From contig NZ_CP117866.1 in assembly GCF_028736035.1 (NCBI RefSeq), forward strand, positions 434,001-498,000: 64,000 bases of DNA. The letters are read 5' to 3'. Under the pieces are notes generated by a model. It was not told the origin of the DNA. It saw only the letters and a list, made by a program, of their open reading frames with translations, and did not search any database. Numbering within the stretch: the first letter of the stretch is position 1; every line of letters starts with the position of its first letter. Shown here piece after piece: positions 16,568 to 26,521 of this stretch. The translations under genes were made by a program, and so were the position numbers. The DNA comes from Streptomyces sp. T12. GTDB lineage: Bacteria; Actinomycetota; Actinomycetes; Streptomycetales; Streptomycetaceae.

Positions 16568-18556
16568 TCAGTCGGTCGCGTCGGTCGCCGCTCGCTGCCA
16601 GGCCGCGTCGCGCAGCAGGCGCAGTCCGTTCAGGCCGACGAGGACCGTGGAGCCCTCGTGGCCCGCGACGCCGAGCGGCAGCGGAAGGGTGCCGACCAGG
16701 TCCCAGGTGACGAGGCCGGCGATGAACACCCCGGCGATGACGAGGTTCTGCACGACCAGCTTCCGGGCCCGGCGGGAGAGGGCGACGGTGGTGGGGACGG
16801 CGGCGAGTTCGTCGCGGACGATCACCGCGTCGGCGGTCTCCAGGGCGAGGTCGGAGCCCGCCCGGCCCATGGCGACGCCGATGTGGGCGGCGGCCAGGGC
16901 GGGTGCGTCGTTGACACCGTCCCCGACGACCATCACCTTGCGGCCCGCGCCCTCCAACTCCTTGACCGCGCCCGTCTTGTCCTGCGGCAGCAGCCCGGCA
17001 CGCACGTCCTCGATGCCGGCCTCGGCGGCCAGTCGGGCGGCGGCCCGGGGGTTGTCGCCGGTGAGCAGGATCGGGGCGGTGCCGGTGAGCGCGGCGAGGG
17101 AGGCGACGGTGGCGGCGGCGTCCTGGCGCAGCCGGTCCGCGATGCCGAGCACTCCGGCGGGGGCGCCGTCGACGACCACGAGGACGGCGGTACGGCCGGA
17201 CTGCTCGAGTTCCCCGGCGAGCGCGGCGACCGGGCTCGCGTCACCGTCGGCGTGGTCGAGCAGGCGGGCCGGGGCGCCGACCTCGACCGTACGGCCGTTG
17301 ACGAGGGCCTTCACCCCGACCCCGGGCGCGGAGGCGAAGTCCTGCGCGGTGGGCAGCCCGAGGCGGCGCTCGTGTGCCGCGGCCACCACGGCCCGGGCCA
17401 GCGGGTGTTCGCTGGGGTGCTCGGCGCCCGCCGCGAGCGTCAGCAACTCGTCCTCGTCCAGGCCGTATCCGGGCAGCGGCCGTACGTCGGTGACGCGCGG
17501 CGTGCCCTCGGTGAGGGTGCCGGTCTTGTCCAGCGCGACGGCGTCGACCTGGCCGAGGCGTTCCATCGCCACCGCCGACTTGACCAGGACACCGTGCCGG
17601 CCGGCGTTGGCGATGGCCGACAGCAGGGGCGGCATGGTGGCCAGGACCACCGCGCACGGCGAGGCCACGATCATGAAGGTCATGGCGCGCAGCAGGGCTT
17701 CGGAGAAGGCCTCACCGAAGGCGAGCGGGACAGCGAACACGGCGAGCGTCGCGGCCACCATGCCCAGCGAGTAGCGCTGTTCGACCTTCTCGATGAACAG
17801 CTGAGTGGGGGCCTTGGTCTCGGACGCCTCTTGCACCATCCGCACGATCCGGGCGATCACGGAGTCGGAGGCGTCGCGTTCGACCCGGACGCGCAGGGCG
17901 CCGGTGCCGTTGAGGGTGCCGGCGAACACCTCGTCGCCCTGCTCCTTCGCCGCGGGGAGTGGTTCGCCGGTGATGGTCGCCTGGTCCACCTCACTGGCGC
18001 CGTCCAGCACCCGTCCGTCGGCTCCGACGCGCTCGCCGGGCCGTACGAGGACGGTGTCGCCGACCGCCAACTCCTCGACGGCAACGGCCTGTTCGGTGCC
18101 GTCGGGGCCGATCCGGGTGGCGGTGGCGGGGGCGAGGTCCAGCAGTCCGCGTACCGAGTCGGCGGTGCGGGCGGTGGCGAGCGCCTCCAGGGCACCCGAG
18201 GTCGCGAAGATGACGATCAGCAGGGCGCCGTCCATCACCTGCCCGATCGAGGCGGCGCCGAGCGCGGCGACGACCATCAGCAGATCGACGTCGAGGGTCC
18301 TGTCCTTCAGCGCCTTGAGCCCCTCCCAGCCCGGCTCCCAGCCACCCGTGGCGTACGCCAGCGCGTACAGCGGGCCCCAGGTCCAGGCAGGTGCTCCGGT
18401 GAACTGCAGGGGCAGCGCGAGCAGGAACAGCGCGGTGGCCGTGACGGCCCAGCGGACCTCCGGCAGCGCGAGCAGCCGCGTACGCCGCCGGGGCACGTGG
18501 CCGGACCGCGCGGACACGGCTCGGTCGGCCGACGGCGAGGTGAGCGTGGAAGTCAT
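16568..18556 (-). CDS. P1B-type heavy-metal ATPase (SPC/HEGST, P1B-4 class)
   Basis: This metal-efflux P-type ATPase has 662 residues from ATG18556. Visible motifs are TGE in ATITGEPLPA, the transmembrane SPC in VASPCAVVLA, phosphorylation site DKTGTLTEG, the hinge GDGVNDAPAL and a C-terminal HEGST. SPC plus HEGG/ST defines the P1B-4 group (CtpD/CtpJ/CzcP-like), whose members export Co, Fe, Ni or Zn ions. There is no N-terminal metal-binding domain. The operator at 18579-18594 just upstream is of the ArsR/SmtB type, so expression is probably induced by the exported metal. An upstream GTG at 18565 is an alternative start. Confidence 0.9.
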   Translation of the reverse strand: MTSTLTSPSADRAVSARSGHVPRRRTRLLALPEVRWAVTATALFLLALPLQFTGAPAWTWGPLYALAYATGGWEPGWEGLKALKDRTLDVDLLMVVAALGAASIGQVMDGALLIVIFATSGALEALATARTADSVRGLLDLAPATATRIGPDGTEQAVAVEELAVGDTVLVRPGERVGADGRVLDGASEVDQATITGEPLPAAKEQGDEVFAGTLNGTGALRVRVERDASDSVIARIVRMVQEASETKAPTQLFIEKVEQRYSLGMVAATLAVFAVPLAFGEAFSEALLRAMTFMIVASPCAVVLATMPPLLSAIANAGRHGVLVKSAVAMERLGQVDAVALDKTGTLTEGTPRVTDVRPLPGYGLDEDELLTLAAGAEHPSEHPLARAVVAAAHERRLGLPTAQDFASAPGVGVKALVNGRTVEVGAPARLLDHADGDASPVAALAGELEQSGRTAVLVVVDGAPAGVLGIADRLRQDAAATVASLAALTGTAPILLTGDNPRAAARLAAEAGIEDVRAGLLPQDKTGAVKELEGAGRKVMVVGDGVNDAPALAAAHIGVAMGRAGSDLALETADAVIVRDELAAVPTTVALSRRARKLVVQNLVIAGVFIAGLVTWDLVGTLPLPLGVAGHEGSTVLVGLNGLRLLRDAAWQRAATDATD

Positions 18557-18578
18557 GCACGGCACGATACAGGAACAG

Positions 18579-18594
18579 ATGAATACTCATTCAT
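18579..18594. promoter_or_regulatory. ArsR/SmtB-type operator
   Basis: ATGAAT-ACTC-ATTCAT is a perfect 6+6 inverted repeat with a 4-base spacer, matching the TGAAnn...nnTTCA pattern of metal-sensing ArsR-family regulators. It lies between the znuB-like stop (18599) and the ATPase start (18556). No ArsR gene is in the window. Confidence 0.65.
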
Positions 18595-18598
18595 GTCT

Positions 18599-19474
18599 TC
18601 ATACTGGAGCGGCTCGCGCGGCTCCCCACCGCCGTGCCCGATACCTCCCCACCAGCCTGCACACGACGTAGATCGTGAACGAGATCGTGGTGACGTACGG
18701 GCTGATGGGAACGCTGCTGCCCAGGGCCAGCAGGATCCCGCCCTCGATGGAGGCCACCGCGAACACCACGCTCAGCGCCGGCAGGAGCACCGGTGAGGCC
18801 GTGATCCGGGCCGCGGCGGCCGCGGGCGTGACGACGAGGGTGAGGACCAGCAGCGCCCCGACGATCTGGACGGACAGGGCGACCGCGAGGCCCAGCACGA
18901 TCATGAAGGCGAACGACAGCCCCCGTACCGGCACGCCCCGCGCCTCGGCCACCTCCGGGTCGGCGCTGGCGAAGGTGAGCGGCCGCCACATGGCCGCCAG
19001 CGCCACGAGCACTACGGCACAGGTGCCGAGCAGCCAGGACATCTGCGGGGTGTCGACGGCGACGATCTGCCCGGTGAGCAGGCCGAACTTGTTCGCCGCC
19101 CGGCCCTTGTACAGGGCGAGGAAGAGCACGCCGAGGCCGAGGCCGAACGGCATGATGATGCCGATCACCGAGTTGCGGTCCCGGGCGCGCGAACCGAGCA
19201 GGCCGATGGCTCCGGCGGCGATCAGGGAACCGACGATCGAGCCGGCCACGATGTTCACGTCCAGCAGCAGCGCGGCCGAGGCACCGGCGAACGACAGCTC
19301 GCTGATCCCGTGCACCGCGAACGGCAGGTCGCGCATGATCACGAAGACCCCCACCAGGCCGCCGACCAGGCCGAGTGCGGCGCCGGCGATCAGGGAGTTG
19401 CGGACCAGGGCGAGCAGTTCGCCGTAGTTGTCGAAGTCGAAGATCTGCTGCCAGATCCCGTCGGCGATGGTCAT
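18599..19474 (-). CDS. znuB: Metal ABC transporter permease (ZnuB-like)
   Basis: This 291-residue integral membrane subunit is of the ABC-3 family. It has seven to eight hydrophobic segments and the family phrase DLPFAVHGISELSFAGASAA early in the sequence. With the ATPase and the lipoprotein upstream it forms a high-affinity metal importer. ATG19474 overlaps the ATPase stop (ATGA). The gene name is by family and the Zur-like box, and manganese transport is not excluded. Confidence 0.85.
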   Translation of the reverse strand: MTIADGIWQQIFDFDNYGELLALVRNSLIAGAALGLVGGLVGVFVIMRDLPFAVHGISELSFAGASAALLLDVNIVAGSIVGSLIAAGAIGLLGSRARDRNSVIGIIMPFGLGLGVLFLALYKGRAANKFGLLTGQIVAVDTPQMSWLLGTCAVVLVALAAMWRPLTFASADPEVAEARGVPVRGLSFAFMIVLGLAVALSVQIVGALLVLTLVVTPAAAAARITASPVLLPALSVVFAVASIEGGILLALGSSVPISPYVTTISFTIYVVCRLVGRYRARRWGAARAAPV

Positions 19475-20298
19475 GGCCGTACTCCATGCGTCAGTTCGGG
19501 GTGGTGCGGCGGCTGCGCCACTTCGTCGGGTACGCCCACGACCGTGATCCGGTCCCGGACGCGGATGACGTCGACCGGCGTGCCGTACAGCTGCGACAGC
19601 GCCTCGGACGTCAGCACCTCGTCGGGTGTGCCGACCCGGAAGCCGCCGCGGGCCAGGTACAGCACGCGGTCCACCAGTCCCAGCACGGGGTTGATCTCGT
19701 GGGTCACGAAGACCACCGCCGTGCCGTGGGAGCGGCGCCGTGCGTCCACCAGCTCCGTCACGGCCCGCTGATGGTGCAGGTCGAGCGAGAGCAACGGCTC
19801 GTCGCACAGCAGGATCCGGGGGTCGGTCGCCAGCGCCTGTCCGATGCGTACGCGCTGGCGTTCGCCGCCGGAGAGCAGGCCGACGGGGACGTCCGCGTAC
19901 GCGGCGGCCCCGACCGAGGCGAGGATCTCGTCCACGCGACGGCGTACGGCGCCCGTGCGCAGCCGGGGTCCGAAGCCGTGCCCGTCGATGCCGAAGCGGA
20001 CCAGGTCCCGGGCGCGCAGCATGGCGTGCGCGGACAGCGTTCCCTGCTGCGGTACGTAGCCGATGTGCCGGCTGCCGCCCCGGGGCGGACGGCCCAGCAC
20101 CGTCAGCGTGCCGGCGGACAGCTGCCGCCCGCCCAGCAGGGCGCGCACGAAGCTGGTCTTGCCCGATCCGTTGGGGCCGAGCACGGCCAGGAACTCGCCC
20201 GGCCGTACGTCGAGATCGAGGTCCCGCCACAGCACGCGCTCGCCGTAGGAGAGGGCGGCTGCGCGCAGGCTGATCACGGCCCCGGTGGACCGGCTCAC
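19471..20298 (-). CDS. znuC: Metal ABC transporter ATPase (ZnuC-like)
   Basis: This 275-residue ABC ATPase has Walker A GPNGSGKTSF, signature LLSGGERQRV, Walker B RILLCDEPLLSLD and a switch His in FVTHEI. It is the energy-coupling subunit for the adjacent permease. It starts at GTG20298, overlapping the stop of the binding-protein gene (GTGA), and its own stop overlaps the permease ATG, so the three genes are tightly coupled. Confidence 0.87.
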   Translation of the reverse strand: MSRSTGAVISLRAAALSYGERVLWRDLDLDVRPGEFLAVLGPNGSGKTSFVRALLGGRQLSAGTLTVLGRPPRGGSRHIGYVPQQGTLSAHAMLRARDLVRFGIDGHGFGPRLRTGAVRRRVDEILASVGAAAYADVPVGLLSGGERQRVRIGQALATDPRILLCDEPLLSLDLHHQRAVTELVDARRRSHGTAVVFVTHEINPVLGLVDRVLYLARGGFRVGTPDEVLTSEALSQLYGTPVDVIRVRDRITVVGVPDEVAQPPHHPELTHGVRP

Positions 20299-21236
20299 TT
20301 GGCCAACGCGTTCGCGAGCGCGTCGACGTTGGCGGTCATCCAGCCGAGATAGTCCTTGCCCTTGGGCAAGGTCTCGGTCACGGGGACGACGGGAATTCCG
20401 GCAGCCTTGGCCGCCTGCTCGGCCTTCTCGGTCTGCGGTCCGGAGGTCTGCTCGTTGTAGACCAGCGCCTTGACCTTCTTGCCGGTGAACAGCGCCAGCG
20501 TTTGCTGCAGGGTCCTCGGGGAGACGTCGTCGCCCTCCTCGATGGCCTCGCTGAACTCCTCGGGGGTCGCGTTCTTCAGCCCGCTCGCCTCGATCATGTA
20601 CAGCGGTACGGGCTCGGTGATGGCCACTGCCTCGCCGCCGTGGGCGGTCTTGATCCGGGCTTCCTTCTGCTCCAGGGGCTTCAGCTTCGCCTTGAAGGCC
20701 TTCGCTTTGGCGGTGAAGGTGGCGGCGTCGTCCGGGTCGGCCTTGGTCAGGGCGGCGGCGATGCGGTCGGCGAGCTTGGCGACCGTGGGGAAGTCGTACC
20801 AGACGTGCTCGTTGAGCTCCCCGCCCGCCGGGGCGCCCTTGCCGGAGACCTTGACCGCGTTGATCACCTCGGCGGACGAGTCGCCGCTCGTCTTCAGCAT
20901 GCGGTCGATGAAGTCGTCGTAACCGCCGCCGTTCTCGATGACGACCTTCGCCTTGGACAGCGCCAGCTGGTTCTGCGTGTTGGCCTCGTAGGAGTGCGGG
21001 TCCTGGTCGGGGTCGCTGATGATCGAGGTGACCTCCACCTTCCCGCCGCCTATCTGCTCGGCCATGTCCCCGTAGACGTTGGTCGAGGCCACCACCGGGA
21101 TGACGGAGGCCGCGGCGGGGCTGTGCGAGGCATCGGTGCCGCTGCCGGAGTCCGACGAACTGCCGCATCCCGCAAGGAGGACCAGGCAGGTGCCGGTTAT
21201 CAGCGGCGCGAGGAGTCGGGACGTGGACGCGGGCAT
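20295..21236 (-). CDS. znuA: Metal-binding lipoprotein (ZnuA/TroA family)
   Basis: This 313-residue solute-binding protein of the cluster A-I family captures divalent metal outside the membrane. It has a lipoprotein signal (residues 1-24, lipobox LAGC with Cys24), then VVASTNVYGDMAEQIGG, a metal-ligand His in DQDPHSYEAN and a second in NEHVWYD. The His-rich loop common in ZnuA proteins is missing. The Zur-like box at 21305-21319 points to zinc. It is the first gene of the operon. Confidence 0.87.
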   Translation of the reverse strand: MPASTSRLLAPLITGTCLVLLAGCGSSSDSGSGTDASHSPAAASVIPVVASTNVYGDMAEQIGGGKVEVTSIISDPDQDPHSYEANTQNQLALSKAKVVIENGGGYDDFIDRMLKTSGDSSAEVINAVKVSGKGAPAGGELNEHVWYDFPTVAKLADRIAAALTKADPDDAATFTAKAKAFKAKLKPLEQKEARIKTAHGGEAVAITEPVPLYMIEASGLKNATPEEFSEAIEEGDDVSPRTLQQTLALFTGKKVKALVYNEQTSGPQTEKAEQAAKAAGIPVVPVTETLPKGKDYLGWMTANVDALANALAK

Positions 21237-21304
21237 GGGTACCTCCGGGGCAGGGCGAATGGTCCGCCGAGCTCCATCCGTCCCGGCTTCGGGCCCACGC
21301 TAGA

Positions 21305-21319
21305 TGAAAACGAATGTCA
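21305..21319. promoter_or_regulatory. Zur-like box upstream of the metal uptake operon
   Basis: TGAAAACGAATGTCA matches the Streptomyces Zur consensus TGAAAATGATTTTCA at 12 of 15 positions. It lies about 70 bases upstream of the lipoprotein gene, as expected for zinc-dependent repression. The consensus is recalled from the literature and was not searched. Confidence 0.55.
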
Positions 21320-21375
21320 TGAGTGCCTTGTGTCCGTCCACCAGGGCAACCCTTACCGAGAACTCACCTTCCGGG

Positions 21376-22122
21376 TCAGGGGGCGGGGACCTCGTCCAGG
21401 AGCTGGGGGCCGTTGTTGCGGACGCTGTTCACGGCCGGAGAGACGGGTCGGGCGTCCAGGTGGCCGCCTGCCGGTGGGGTGAGCAGGGTGCGCAGATCGC
21501 CGGTGGCCTGGTGGTGCGGGTCGAGCCAGGCGTCGTAGTGGTCGGGGGTGAGCGCGAGGGGCATGCGGGGGTGGATGCGGCCTGCGGTGTCGGTGGCCTC
21601 GGTGGTGATGATGGTGCAGGTCAGCAGCCAGGCGGCAGGGTCGTCGGCATCCTTGATCTCCGGATCACGCCAGTACTCGTACAGGCCCGCCAGGGCCATC
21701 ACCTGCCCGTCCTCCGGGTGGATGAAGTAGGGCTGCTTGCGGACCTTGCCCGACTTCCTGTCCTTGATCTCGTCCCACTCGTAGAAGCCGTCGGCCGGCA
21801 GCAGGCAGCGGCGTTTGGCGAACGCGCGGCGGAAGGCGGGCTTCTCGTGCACGGTCTCCACCCGTGCGTTGATCAACCGCGCGCCGATCTTCGCGTCCTT
21901 CGCCCACGAGGGCACCAGACCCCAGCGCAGGGGCCGCAGCCGGCGCCGGGCCGGCTCGTCTTCGGCAGCGCCGCGCGGCGTGCGCTCCAGGACGGCCCAC
22001 ACCTCGTCGGTCGGGGCCACGTTCCAGCTCGGCGCGAGGGTTTCCTCCGGATGCCACTCGGACACCTGGAACAGCTGGGCGAGGTCCTCGGGGCTGCGGG
22101 AGGAGGCGTAGCGGCCGCACAT
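21376..22122 (-). CDS. SRAP (YedK/HMCES) abasic-site protein
   Basis: This 248-residue SOS-response-associated peptidase-fold protein starts MCGRYA, so the catalytic Cys2 becomes N-terminal after methionine removal. Family proteins cross-link through that cysteine to abasic sites in single-stranded DNA and protect them. Other conserved features are WNVAPT, RWGLVPSWAKD, NARVETVHEKPAFR, RRCLLPADGFYEW, and the late active-site His in GRIHPRMPL. ATG22122 is chosen because the family always starts M-C-G-R. The stand-alone gene faces the metal uptake operon promoter. Confidence 0.92.
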   Translation of the reverse strand: MCGRYASSRSPEDLAQLFQVSEWHPEETLAPSWNVAPTDEVWAVLERTPRGAAEDEPARRRLRPLRWGLVPSWAKDAKIGARLINARVETVHEKPAFRRAFAKRRCLLPADGFYEWDEIKDRKSGKVRKQPYFIHPEDGQVMALAGLYEYWRDPEIKDADDPAAWLLTCTIITTEATDTAGRIHPRMPLALTPDHYDAWLDPHHQATGDLRTLLTPPAGGHLDARPVSPAVNSVRNNGPQLLDEVPAP

Positions 22123-22164
22123 ACTGCCACTGTGCCGCATGGGAGCGAACTGCGCTCCGGCTCG

Positions 22165-22623
22165 TCATCCCTGCACGCCGGTCGCGGTGTGCGCGGCGCC
22201 GACGGGCTTGGACTCCGGGGAGCCGCGCTGGCGCAGGTAGATCGACAGGACGACCATCTACGCCACCGCCAGCAGCTCGGACTGCCAGTTCTGCAGGGTG
22301 CGGTTTCTGAAGTCGGCGCAGGTGAGGTACTGGGCCCAGCTGATGGGGGCCTGCAGGCCGCGCAGTTGCTGTTCGTTGTAGGCGGCCGTACCGGTGACGG
22401 ACTGGGCGAGCCGGCACAGCAGGAACACGGCCCCCATCACCAGCCCCAGGGACCGCGAGTACACCGCCCGCCGCCGGCCACGGGCACGCGCCCAGCGCGG
22501 CGCGTCGGCGGGGGCGTGTTCACCCACGAGCTGGTCCTCGTCGGACTCGGGGCCCGCCTTGTCCAGTTCCTTGGACTCCGGTGAGCCGCGCTGGAGGAGC
22601 CAGACGGTGACGGTCTCCGTCAT
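22165..22623 (-). pseudogene. DUF6766-type membrane protein, broken
   Basis: The frame from 22623 to 22165 spans 153 codons with a TAG at 22260-22258. It reads TVTVWLLQRGSPESKELD, one hydrophobic segment (LGLVMGAVFLLCRLAQSV), LQNWQSELLAVA, the stop, and then VVLSIYLRQRGSPESKPVG. The repeated QRGSPESK phrase is the internal duplication of DUF6766 proteins. The first membrane half is missing and the internal stop removes the last segment, so no functional product is expected. The missing N-terminal half abuts the serine dehydratase tail at 22632-22690. The family name is from memory. Confidence 0.65.
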
Positions 22624-22631
22624 GGTGTGAG

Positions 22632-22690
22632 CATTCGATGACGTGGACGGCGAGGCCGCTGCGGGCGGCCTCCTTGTACGTGCCCTTCAT
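22632..22690 (-). pseudogene. 3' remnant of an L-serine dehydratase (sdaA) gene
   Basis: On the minus strand from 22690 about 20 codons read MKGTYKEAARSGLAVHVIEC. This matches the usual C-terminus of bacterial L-serine ammonia-lyases (YKETxxGGLAVNVxEC). The frame then runs on without a stop into the DUF6766 remnant. In many Streptomyces an sdaA gene sits beside the sarcosine oxidase genes, so a deletion seems to have removed nearly all of it and fused its end to the neighbouring gene. Confidence 0.55.
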
Positions 22691-22703
22691 TCGCTCAACG
22701 CCG

Positions 22704-23339
22704 TCAAGGCACCTCCGGACCGCGGTACTCGCCCATCGCGTCGATGAGCCAGCGCGCCAGGTAGTCGGCGAACGAGGACCGCGGGAACAGCCGGTACGTC
22801 GGCGCGTCGTCGACCTGCCAGAGCAGTACGGCGACGGGGCCCACCGTGGTCGACACCGCCTGGCCGGGTGCGAAGGACCGGGGATGCAGGTCCAGCGGGC
22901 AGCCCTTCTCCAGCACCTGCCGGGCGGCCGGGCCGCTCAGCTCCAGCGTGGTGCGGTTGGCGGAGAGGTCCACCACCGAGCCCGGGCCTGATCCGAGTGC
23001 CTCCCGCAACTCGGCGGCCACGGTGGACTGGTCGACCTGGGCCGGCACGAGCCACTCGTCGGGGCCGAGCCAGAGGATCGTGCAGGGGCCGGATGTGGTG
23101 GTGTGGCCGCACTGGCGCGGGAGCGGTGCGCCCAGGGCCTTCTCGATGCGGTCGGCCGCTTCGGAGGCGGGGTCGACGCGCAGGTTCACCATGGTGAGGA
23201 ACGGCCACTCGGTCAGCGCGACACCGCGGGCACCGGTGACGGCGGCGGCGCGCATGCGCTCCGCCAGATGGTCCAGGGGGCTGGTGCGCAGGGCCACCGG
23301 GCCGGCGCCTGCGCCGGTCTCGAACGTCGGCTCAGCCAT
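22704..23339 (-). CDS. soxG: Sarcosine oxidase gamma subunit
   Basis: This 211-residue protein of the SoxG family is the structural subunit of heterotetrameric sarcosine oxidase, which converts sarcosine to glycine, formaldehyde (or methylene-tetrahydrofolate) and peroxide. It shows the typical [20 protein letters not shown] start and [17 protein letters not shown] near the C-terminus. Its ATG overlaps the 3' end of soxA by 8 bases. It is the last intact gene of the operon. Confidence 0.88.
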   Translation of the reverse strand: MAEPTFETGAGAGPVALRTSPLDHLAERMRAAAVTGARGVALTEWPFLTMVNLRVDPASEAADRIEKALGAPLPRQCGHTTTSGPCTILWLGPDEWLVPAQVDQSTVAAELREALGSGPGSVVDLSANRTTLELSGPAARQVLEKGCPLDLHPRSFAPGQAVSTTVGPVAVLLWQVDDAPTYRLFPRSSFADYLARWLIDAMGEYRGPEVP

Positions 23340-26205
23340 CTCGCTTGGTCCCTTCGGGGTCGTACAGGACGAAGTCGGTCACCTCGACGGGTACCAGGTT
23401 CTCGCCCACCGGGGCGAGCAGGGTCTGGCCCTTCCTTGCCTGCCCGTCGGCGACTAGGGCGAGGGCGAAGGGGCGGCCGAGGGCCGGGCTGTGGTAGCTG
23501 GAGGTGACGTGGCCGAGCATCGGCACCGGCCCGGCCTCGGGGGTGATCGGCACGTCCGGCGCGACGAGTTGGGTGCCTTCGGGCAGCCGGGTCGTGCGGT
23601 CGCTCGGCAGCAGGCCGACGAGTTGCTTGCGGTCGGTGCGGGCGGTGTCGGTGCGGGAGTAGGACCGCTTGCCGATGAAGTCCTTCTGTTTGGAGACCAC
23701 CCAGGACATGCCCGCGTCCTGCGGGGTCACGGTGCCGTCGGTGTCCTGGCCGACGATGATGTAGCCCTTCTCGGCGCGCAGGACGTGCATGGTCTCCGTG
23801 CCGTACGGGGTGATGTCGTACGGTCGGCCGATCGCGTACACCTCCTCCCAGACCGCCAGGCCGTACCACGCGGAGACGTTGATCTCGTAGGCGAGTTCGC
23901 CGGAGAAGGAGATCCGGCAGATGCGGGCCGGGATGCCGGAGGCCAGGGTCGTCTCGCGGAAGGCCATGAAGGGGAACGCCTCGGCGGACAGATCGACGTC
24001 AGGAGCCAGATGGGCGACGACCTCGCGCGACTGCGGACCGACGACGGCGATCGTCGCCCACTGCTCGGTCACCGAGGTGCAGTGCACGTCGAGTTCGGGC
24101 CACTCGGTCTGCAGCCACTCCTCCAGCCAGTCCAGGACCCCGGCGGCGCCGCCGGTCGTGGTGGTCATGAAGTAGCGGCCCTCGTCGAGGCGGAGCGTCA
24201 CACCGTCGTCGAAGATCATGCCGTCGGGCTTGCACATGACGCCGTAACGGGCCATGCCGGGCTTGAGCTTCTTGAAGGCGTTGGTGTAGATGCGGTTGAG
24301 GAACTCGCCCGCGTCCGCGCCCCAGATCTCGATCTTGCCGAGGGTGGAGGCGTCCGTGAACGCCACTCCCTCACGGGCCGCGCGGCACTCGCGGGCCACG
24401 GCCGTGTCCATGTCCTCGCCGGGCTGGGGGAAGTACCAGGGGCGCTTCCACTGCCCGACGTCCTCGAACTCCGCGCCGTGCGCCACGTGCCAGCTGTGGA
24501 TGGACGTGGTGCGCTCGGGGTCGAACAGCTCGCCGCGCTCACGACCGGCCAGGGCGGCGAAGGCCACCGGCGTGTACGGCGCGCGGTAGGCCGTGGTGCC
24601 GATCTCTCCCAGTGAACCGCCGAGGGCCTCGGCGATCACACCGATCGCGTTGACGCCGGACGTCTTGCCCTGGTCGTTCGCCGTGCCGAGCGAGGTGTAG
24701 CGCTTGACGTGCTCGACACCGCGCATGCCGGCGCCGGTGGAGCGCCAGACGTCGGCGACGGTGACGTCACGCTGGAGGTCGACGAAGTGGGTGTCCCAGT
24801 CGCCGGGTTCGCCCTCGGGGGCGGGGACCAGCCACAGGGCGCGCGTCGGGCCGGCTGCGAGCCGGGCGACAGCGGACGGTACGGCCACCGGGAACCCGGC
24901 GTCGGTCGCGGCGCGCGCACCGGCGCGCGCTCCTTCGGCCCGGCAGCCGTCGAGGTCGTACGTCCCACGGGCGGCACCCACGACCTGCTGGTCCCGCACG
25001 GTCCCGTCGGGGACGAACGCGACCAGGTCCTCGTCCCAGCGCAGCCGGCCCTGGCGCTGGCTGTGCAGGTGCACCACCGGGCTCCAGCCGCCCGAGACGG
25101 CGAACAGGTCACAGTCGAACGACTGCGGTTCACCGGTGAGTCGACCGTCCGCGTCGAGGGCCTGGACGGTGACGCCGGTGATTCGGCCTTCGCCCGTCGT
25201 GTCGACCACCGCGCTGCCCGTCAGCACCCGCACCCCTGTGGCCACGGCGACCTCGGCCGCCCGGTCGGACAGCTCGGGGCGCGCGTCCACGACGGTGGCG
25301 ATGTCGATGCCGGCGGCGTGCAGGTCGGCGACCGTGTCGTAGGCGCTGTCGTTGGTCGTGCTCACCACGGCCCGCGAACCCGGGGCCACGGCATACCGGT
25401 TGAGGTACGAACGCACGGCCGCGGCGAGCATCACCCCGGGCCGGTCGTTGCCGGCGAAGACCAGCGGGCGCTCGTGGGCGCCGGTCGCCAGGATCACCTG
25501 GCGGGCCCGTATGTGCCACAGCCGTTGGCGCGAGACGCCTTCGGGAGCGGCGGCCCCGAGGTGGTCGGTTCGCCGCTGGAGAGCCAGCACGTAGTTGTCG
25601 TCGTACGACCCGAAGGCCGAGGTTCGTCGCAGTACGACGACCTCGGGAGCGGCGTCGAGCGCGGCGCGCACGTCGGCGACCCACTTGAGGTCGGCCCGCG
25701 CGTCGGAGAGCAGCGAACCGCCGGGCTCGGGCTGGTCGTCGAGGAGGATCACGCGTGCACCGGAGCCGGCGGCAGCGGCGGCGGCCGCGAGTCCGGCGGG
25801 TCCGGCGCCGACGACCAGGACGTCGGTGTGCGCGTACTTCTTGTCGTAGACGGCGGGGTCGGGGGTCGGGTCGAGTCGGCCCATCCCGGAGAGCGTGCCG
25901 ACGGACAGGCCGTCGTAGAGCTCCACCGTCGTAGCCGGGAGCATGCCCTCCGAGCACGAACCTTCCGAGCACGGACCATCGATCTGCAAAAGGGCGTTGG
26001 GCTCCTCGACACCTGCGGCGACGATGCCGCGCGGGCGGCCGCGGTAGAGCGACGGGCCGACCTCGACGAGGCCGTTCGCCAGCATCGCCGAGGCGACGGT
26101 GTCTCCGGGGTGCCCGGTCAGCTCCCGTCCGTCGACGGTGAACCGCAGCACGGCGGTGCGGTCGATACGGCCGCCCTGCGGGAGCCGGAAGTGCTGGTGG
26201 GTCAT
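23332..26205 (-). CDS. soxA: Sarcosine oxidase alpha subunit
   Basis: This 957-residue subunit has three regions: an N-terminal ferredoxin-like fold (about residues 15-110, with [14 protein letters not shown]), a Rossmann dinucleotide domain ([14 protein letters not shown], glycines at 133-138) and a C-terminal aminomethyltransferase-like domain (about 570-950) that binds folate and accepts the methylene group. A doubled CSEGSCSEG occurs near 79-87. ATG26205 overlaps the soxD stop (ATGA). It works with SoxB, which carries the covalent flavin. Confidence 0.92.
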   Translation of the reverse strand: MTHQHFRLPQGGRIDRTAVLRFTVDGRELTGHPGDTVASAMLANGLVEVGPSLYRGRPRGIVAAGVEEPNALLQIDGPCSEGSCSEGMLPATTVELYDGLSVGTLSGMGRLDPTPDPAVYDKKYAHTDVLVVGAGPAGLAAAAAAAGSGARVILLDDQPEPGGSLLSDARADLKWVADVRAALDAAPEVVVLRRTSAFGSYDDNYVLALQRRTDHLGAAAPEGVSRQRLWHIRARQVILATGAHERPLVFAGNDRPGVMLAAAVRSYLNRYAVAPGSRAVVSTTNDSAYDTVADLHAAGIDIATVVDARPELSDRAAEVAVATGVRVLTGSAVVDTTGEGRITGVTVQALDADGRLTGEPQSFDCDLFAVSGGWSPVVHLHSQRQGRLRWDEDLVAFVPDGTVRDQQVVGAARGTYDLDGCRAEGARAGARAATDAGFPVAVPSAVARLAAGPTRALWLVPAPEGEPGDWDTHFVDLQRDVTVADVWRSTGAGMRGVEHVKRYTSLGTANDQGKTSGVNAIGVIAEALGGSLGEIGTTAYRAPYTPVAFAALAGRERGELFDPERTTSIHSWHVAHGAEFEDVGQWKRPWYFPQPGEDMDTAVARECRAAREGVAFTDASTLGKIEIWGADAGEFLNRIYTNAFKKLKPGMARYGVMCKPDGMIFDDGVTLRLDEGRYFMTTTTGGAAGVLDWLEEWLQTEWPELDVHCTSVTEQWATIAVVGPQSREVVAHLAPDVDLSAEAFPFMAFRETTLASGIPARICRISFSGELAYEINVSAWYGLAVWEEVYAIGRPYDITPYGTETMHVLRAEKGYIIVGQDTDGTVTPQDAGMSWVVSKQKDFIGKRSYSRTDTARTDRKQLVGLLPSDRTTRLPEGTQLVAPDVPITPEAGPVPMLGHVTSSYHSPALGRPFALALVADGQARKGQTLLAPVGENLVPVEVTDFVLYDPEGTKRDG

Positions 26206-26498
26206 CGGTTCCCTCCGGCCTGGGGCAGTTCGGGGCGGGGCTCGTCGAGCCGATAGGAGGCGAGCACCTCGTGGGTGGCGGTGTCGCGCACGACGTTGAA
26301 CCAGCGCCGGCAGCCGATGCTGTGCATCCACCGCTCGGCGAAGGGACCCTTGGGGTTGTCGCGGTAGAAGACGTACTCGGCCCACTGCGCATCGGTGAGT
26401 TCCGAGGGGTTCTCGGGGTAGGGGACGTGGGCCTGGCCCCCGTAGTGGTACTCGGTCTCGTCACGTGGCCCGCACCATGGGCAAGCGATCAGCAGCAC
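26202..26498 (-). CDS. soxD: Sarcosine oxidase delta subunit
   Basis: This 98-residue zinc-binding subunit begins [21 protein letters not shown], with Cys6, Cys9 and a His, and has a further Cys in [15 protein letters not shown]. It completes the metal site typical of SoxD. It lies between soxB and soxA and is translationally coupled to soxA. Confidence 0.92.
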   Translation of the reverse strand: MLLIACPWCGPRDETEYHYGGQAHVPYPENPSELTDAQWAEYVFYRDNPKGPFAERWMHSIGCRRWFNVVRDTATHEVLASYRLDEPRPELPQAGGNR

Positions 26499-26521
26499 GG
26501 TGTCCTTCTCTCAACGGGCTT

